Assembly (NCBI GenBank): GCA_949775045.1
Contig: OX459108.1
Span: 14,403,681-14,467,680, forward strand
Direction of reading: 5' to 3'
Length of the DNA: 64,000 bases
Origin: Metridium senile
Lineage: Eukaryota > Cnidaria > Anthozoa > Actiniaria > Metridiidae
Position 1 is the stretch's first letter. Each line of letters begins with the position of its first letter. The translations under genes were made by a program, and so were the position numbers. The notes under the pieces were generated by a model. It searched no databases, had not been told where the DNA came from, and saw nothing but the letters and a program-made list of their open reading frames with translations. This document shows positions 60,001 to 64,000 of the stretch, piece after piece.

Positions 60001-60021
60001 TAACACACCAACACGTCACAA

Positions 60022-60240
60022 TTTATATCTGACGTCATAACGTATACCTGACGTCATAACGTGTATCTGACGTCATAACGCTTATCTGATGTCATAACGC
60101 TTATCTGGCGTCACTGCACATATCTGATATCATATATCTTACGATGCACTGTCTATGTCGTCACAACACATATCTGACGTCAGTCGCACGTCATTAAAAC
60201 ACGTCATTTGTTGTGACGTCATTTTGTAACAATTACGTCA
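60022..60240 (+). repeat. Tandem TGACGTCA-type motifs in the 3' UTR
   Basis: Six or so degenerate units of about 20 bp of the form TATCTGACGTCATAACG, followed by looser ACGTCA copies. The core equals the palindromic CRE/ATF site; here it lies in transcribed 3' sequence. Confidence 0.75.
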
Positions 60241-60656
60241 TAACGATGATAATTTTGGTGAAAAATGCGCATGCGATTTGCGCCGTAAAAATAATTAGGA
60301 CTAAAAAAATATTGTATCATGGGATATAACCCGAATAACTAACTCTAAAACGAGCACTTACAAGCATTTCACATCGACTAAGCTACACAAACACTTTACG
60401 CAAAAAAATATTTTTATAATCATAAATTTCTTGGTGCAAACAATTTCGCTATGATAATAATACTTGATGTAAACATTTCTTCATGAAATTATGAATAGGG
60501 ATAATTTCACTTAGAAAGTAGAAAACTTGATATGAATGGCCTTTGTACCACAGGAATCCCAAGCATATATCGTCAAATAACTCGCTATTTTAATGTATTT
60601 ATTGTAAGTCATTTTTGTAACAAAATGTTATAAGGATAATGTTATTCATTTTTGGT

Positions 60657-60662
60657 AATAAA
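60657..60662 (+). terminator. Poly(A) signal AATAAA
   Basis: Canonical hexamer about 657 nt after the stop, in an AT-rich context. An alternative AATAAA lies at 60886-60891. Confidence 0.5.
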
Positions 60663-60892
60663 AAAAGAAGAATATCAACTGAACTTGACTTGTTTTCTTT
60701 GCTACAAATTTGTTCTTATCCCTCCCCTGAAAGGAGTCTTTGCTCTCTCACCCATCCCATACAAGCCTGGAACATGCTATGGCAGGTTGTCCTTAGAACT
60801 TTCCCGAAGGCTTTGATGATGGCGATGGACATGATGATTAACATGGTGTTGATAACTAATGATTATGACATATATAAATTTTTTAAATAAAG

Positions 60893-60985
60893 AACATGTG
60901 AGCCGAGTTGTGTGTTAAAATATTTAACGTAGAGGTAGTGAGAGTGAGTCGCAAATCAGCCACTGGCTAAATGCATTGATTTAAT
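60893..60985 (+). mobile_element. SINE body fragment, opposite orientation
   Basis: ATTTAACGTAGAGGTAGTGAG and GCCACTGGCTAAATGCATT are the complement of copy 1 body. Confidence 0.5.
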
Positions 60986-61012
60986 GTTATTTTATTTATC
61001 TTTTAAGTGTAC

Positions 61013-61014
<2 letters not shown>

Positions 61015-61049
<35 letters not shown>

Positions 61050-61050
61050 T
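61015..61050. repeat. AAT microsatellite
   Basis: About 11 AAT units downstream of the gene. Confidence 0.93.
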
Positions 61051-61124
61051 TACGATTGTATAGATAGAAACACGTTGATATGTACCCATAATTAAAAACA
61101 ATTGATATATTTTATCAGGCCAAC

Positions 61125-61350
61125 ATATATGGATCTAGAGGATACACGGTGGCGCGAAGATATGAATTTTATTTTCGAGTCTAACACGAGAAAATAAAAT
61201 TCATATCTTCAAGCCAACGTGTAATGTTCTTTTTATTATATGGACAAAAAAGAAAAATACGCGCGCGTACATACGGGACGTTTGGTACATAACTTTTTCA
61301 TATCTTCACTAGTGAAAATATGGAAAATACGAGTGTTTTAGTTTCCGCTA
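61125..61350. mobile_element. Dispersed repeat, family C (copy 2)
   Basis: Complement-oriented match to 10955-11185, with a local hairpin of GAAGATATGAATTTTATTTT around 61155-61212. Confidence 0.7.
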
Positions 61351-63130
61351 AACACTATTATCCATATAATATATATCTATATTTATATATCTCTCGCTTT
61401 TTATTCCAACGAAGGACTACAGCTCGAAACGATCATGTACTTTTTACGGTGTTAAAAATTTCATTTTATTGCCTTAATTGCGTAATGACTCATCGTATTT
61501 CTATAAACATCAAATAATAGAATAATTTAATAAAAATATTCCTTTGAAATATTCAATTGTAGCTTAACAATGATGATCAAATTCCTATGCAAATTAAGCA
61601 CTTTACACAACAAGATTTCATGACGGAATCGCCGAAGCACATCGTGAGTGAACTCTTGGCGATAACATAGACGTACTAGCGGTCTAGTTTTAATGATTTA
61701 ATACAGCTAAAAGATAAGAAGAATCCTATGGCTTCAGCGAAGGAATACAAACGAAGGTAAATCTCACTTGAAATGCTATTTTTGATATCTTATTTTAGGG
61801 TTTAAACAGTTTTCAAGCGCTGAGCTCAACGGGCAATCATAGCGAATCTGAAAGCACTGCATAATATAGAGACAATTTTGCTTTATTTATCGAATAATAA
61901 GTTGAAATTGTAAATTTGGATGTTTTGTTCTAAATTATTAATGTTTCAAGTATTTATTTGGCGTTAAGGTTAAGGAAATAGTTTGAATATTGACCATAAC
62001 AATACAATAACAATAGCACAGGATACTTGGTTTATTTGTATAAGGCAAGAAAACTCGATCACTGCTGAGATTCATAAACGATGGAAAAGATACAACAATT
62101 TCAACTAAGACACCCACAGCTAGATAATTTACTCAACAAAACACCAACTTATAATTTATTAGATTGATAATTGTCCTTGAATAGTATAATAAAATTTAAT
62201 TGTGAAAGACATGTACGATCAAATGTGTTAATGAATATTCAGAGAAACATTTTAGTAACTAATCGTTTTGACTTTAAATTAAAGTTGATAGCTCCCAAAA
62301 AGCATATTTTTCCTGTTTGTTTAATACATTTTGGTAAGAAAAATTAGACCATTAAAAAGTGTACTAAAATGTGTAAGTACTTTAAAATATTCATTGCTAT
62401 TTTAATGTATATTTTCAGTGTTTTTAATGTTTGTATTGCATGGTTTTATGTAGATTTAAGTATTGTATAGTTGATATTTGTCAAACATGCATGTTTATTT
62501 ATAGTTATGAGAAGAATTCATTATTCGTTTTGCACTTGAATGATGTTTGTTCATGCAGTCCTTTATCAACAATACAGCACGATATTTTAATCAATTATTA
62601 TCTAAAAAGTTATCGGTTGGAATGCCTTAATTAATTAACACATACTTCAATAAAGAACATTTGTAAGACATAATGCAAAAGTGTGTATACTTTCGACGTA
62701 GAATATAAACTAGCAATTGAAATTAGTTGGAAAATTTGGTGTTTACTTGTTAAAATTTATATTTGAAAATTGTTCCTCTTTACGCCCTAAATACGCACTT
62801 CATTAGTTTCGTTTACGCTACAGTGATCCAATAACGCCACGTATTCTAACGTTTTTATCTTGAGACTAAAAAACGCTTTAATATCCAGATCCGTAACATA
62901 TTCTTACGTTTTGACCTTGCGTAAATGTACATATAACTGCAATATGTTCTGACGTAAAACAAGTTACACAACGTTACGTGTTCGTTTTGCGTCTCACCCG
63001 CCCTTACGTACGTACGTACGATAGAGTTTTCGCGTCTGAGATTTCGGCCAAAAGCTACAATCTTGGATAAAATTGTTGACAAAATATGTCTTTTGAGTAA
63101 AAACTGCATAAGAACGCATTTAAGTCTATG
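61351..63130. other. AT-rich intergenic sequence, no gene seen
   Basis: Short open frames only, none with a splice or domain signature. A hammerhead-like motif lies at 61404-61434 and a TACGTACGTACGTACG run near 63005. Confidence 0.5.
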
Positions 63131-63133
63131 AAA

Positions 63134-63230
63134 TCCTCCCCCCTCCCCCTAAATCAATGTTTCATGACGGTCGAAGCATTGTTGAACCCAACCATATCAA
63201 CATTGATCAGGGGGAGGGAGGGAGGTCATG
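63134..63230. repeat. Hairpin with C/G-rich arms
   Basis: CCTCCCCCCTCCCCCTAAAT / AACATTGATCAGGGGGAGGG arms, with AATGTTTCATGACGG inside. Confidence 0.65.
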
Positions 63231-63383
63231 AGGGCACCCCCTTTTGAAGTTTGATGCGAATAATGTTGACTTGTAAAAAAATGTGAACTATTTCTGTCCA
63301 AGATCGTAGGCAATAGAAATTTAGTTGAGGTTATTTTTACTATGAATTCTACTTCTATTAACTACTTATGACACACTTGAATG

Positions 63384-63665
63384 CACACCTATTTCAAACA
63401 TCGAAGCTACAGTCCACACTTTGAAGCCTGCAAATGATGTTGGTAATATATGTGATGTTGGTAACTGAATGTGTGATTTATTGCGCGTTTTTTTAAAGAA
63501 ATATTTGTTTCATCATCTATCACTGTAAAACTACCACAAATACTTAAAACCAAAATATGCTATGAATAAATCGATAACAAGAGTACAAATACCAACATCC
63601 TTTGCAGGCTTCAGAGTGTAGACTGTAGCTTTGATTGCGACAACTATTATTGAAATAGGTGTATA
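63384..63665. mobile_element. TIR element, family G (copy 4)
   Basis: CACACCTATTTCAAACATCG left end and TTGAAATAGGTGTATA right end. Inner arms CTACAGTCCACACTTTGAAG / complement. Confidence 0.75.
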
Positions 63666-63691
63666 TTGCATGCCTAGTGATCAGTTATGCG

Positions 63692-63840
63692 AATAATCCC
63701 CTTTACAGTTCCCTGCGCCATCTTGAAAGGTAGCCGGGCCTTTACATCTAAGCGAGACGAACGTGCGTCAAGCTTGAAATAATAGAGACCTTTTCATGTA
63801 ACACCTTGTGGGACAATTATCCACGTGTCTCTATCATTAC
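63692..63840. mobile_element. Family I fold-back, one arm plus loop (copy 3)
   Basis: Left arm ACAGTTCCCTGCGCCATCTT through AATAGAGACC, then a loop and GTGTCTCTATCATTAC. The right arm is replaced by the start of copy 4. Confidence 0.75.
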
Positions 63841-64000
63841 AATAGTCCACTTCACAGTTCCCTGCGCCATCTTGAAAGGTAGCCAGGCCTTTGTATCAAA
63901 GCAAGACGAACGTTTAGCTTGCAATGATAGAGACACGTGAATAATTGTACCGCAAGGTGTTTAAAGGTCTCTATCATTACAAGCTCAACGCTCGTCTCGC
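63841..64000. mobile_element. Family I fold-back (copy 4, cut by window end)
   Basis: AATAGTCCACTTCACAGTTCC left arm, loop, and the beginning of the right arm (AAGCTCAACGCTCGTCTCGC) at the window edge. Confidence 0.82.

Larger units (their letters stand above)
60001..60680 (+). other. 3' UTR (proposed)
   Basis: Sequence after the stop to about 20 nt beyond the first AATAAA. It holds a run of TGACGTCA-like motifs and no credible coding frame. The UTR could extend to the second AATAAA at 60886. Confidence 0.55.

Noticed and set aside
57979..58500. 173-residue minus-strand frame with 25-residue repeats
   Set aside because: It is the 75-bp minisatellite read in one frame (75 is a multiple of three). 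No other coding evidence.
59749..60000. KASH-type nuclear envelope anchor at the C-terminus
   Set aside because: No hydrophobic span of about 20 residues and no proline-rich KASH ending; the tail is short, basic and Cys-containing.
60639..60890. Downstream gene after the poly(A) signal
   Set aside because: An 83-codon frame with no recognisable domain, overlapping the proposed poly(A) signal; more likely UTR or intergenic.

Overview
This is a eukaryotic (metazoan) genomic window of AT-rich DNA. It is almost entirely the 3' portion of one giant, intron-dense gene on the + strand, followed by about 4 kb of flanking DNA. All 73 complete introns follow GT-AG rules. The introns are packed with triplet microsatellites (GAT/ATC), tetranucleotide arrays, minisatellites, fold-back (MITE-like) elements, tRNA-derived SINE pieces and a Penelope-like relic. 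That mix suggests a marine invertebrate, perhaps an anthozoan cnidarian; the taxon is an inference and not proven.

The gene: 74 coding exons chained by consistent codon phase (1260 to stop at 60000) give 11,862 coding nt, or 3,953 residues in this window. The first visible exon is internal (no start Met), so the N-terminus lies upstream. The product is a giant spectrin-repeat rod with about 28 complete repeats plus a half repeat. The repeats are built from a two-exon cassette: a 182-bp exon (codon boundary in, 2 nt of a codon out; 23 exons of exactly this length) and a variable partner exon (commonly 175 bp, 145 bp near the 3' end).

Region by region: (i) 1-1259, an upstream intron with a tRNA-like remnant, a 27-bp tandem repeat and a fold-back element. 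(ii) 1260-17394, spectrin repeats separated by acidic multi-exon linkers that shrink steadily along the protein (143, 97, 75, 47, 32, 0 residues) and share short repeated motifs. (iii) 18134-38573, back-to-back repeats of about 119 residues; the helix-C Trp appears only from exon 36 onward. (iv) 39194-44386, a specialised zone with a Glu/Arg/Lys-rich predicted single alpha-helix exon, a partly duplicated exon and an acidic-then-basic insert. (v) 44844-60000, more repeats, some of canonical spectrin length, ending in a short Cys/basic tail with no transmembrane/KASH segment and no WW/EF/ZZ module. (vi) 60001-64000, 3' UTR with TGACGTCA-type tandem motifs, poly(A) signals and dispersed fold-back elements; no further gene seen.

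An actin/membrane cytoskeletal rod of the dystrophin/nesprin/MACF superfamily is the best general assignment; orthology cannot be settled by eye. A recurring oddity is that several tandem arrays contain copies of the adjoining exon end with its splice site.
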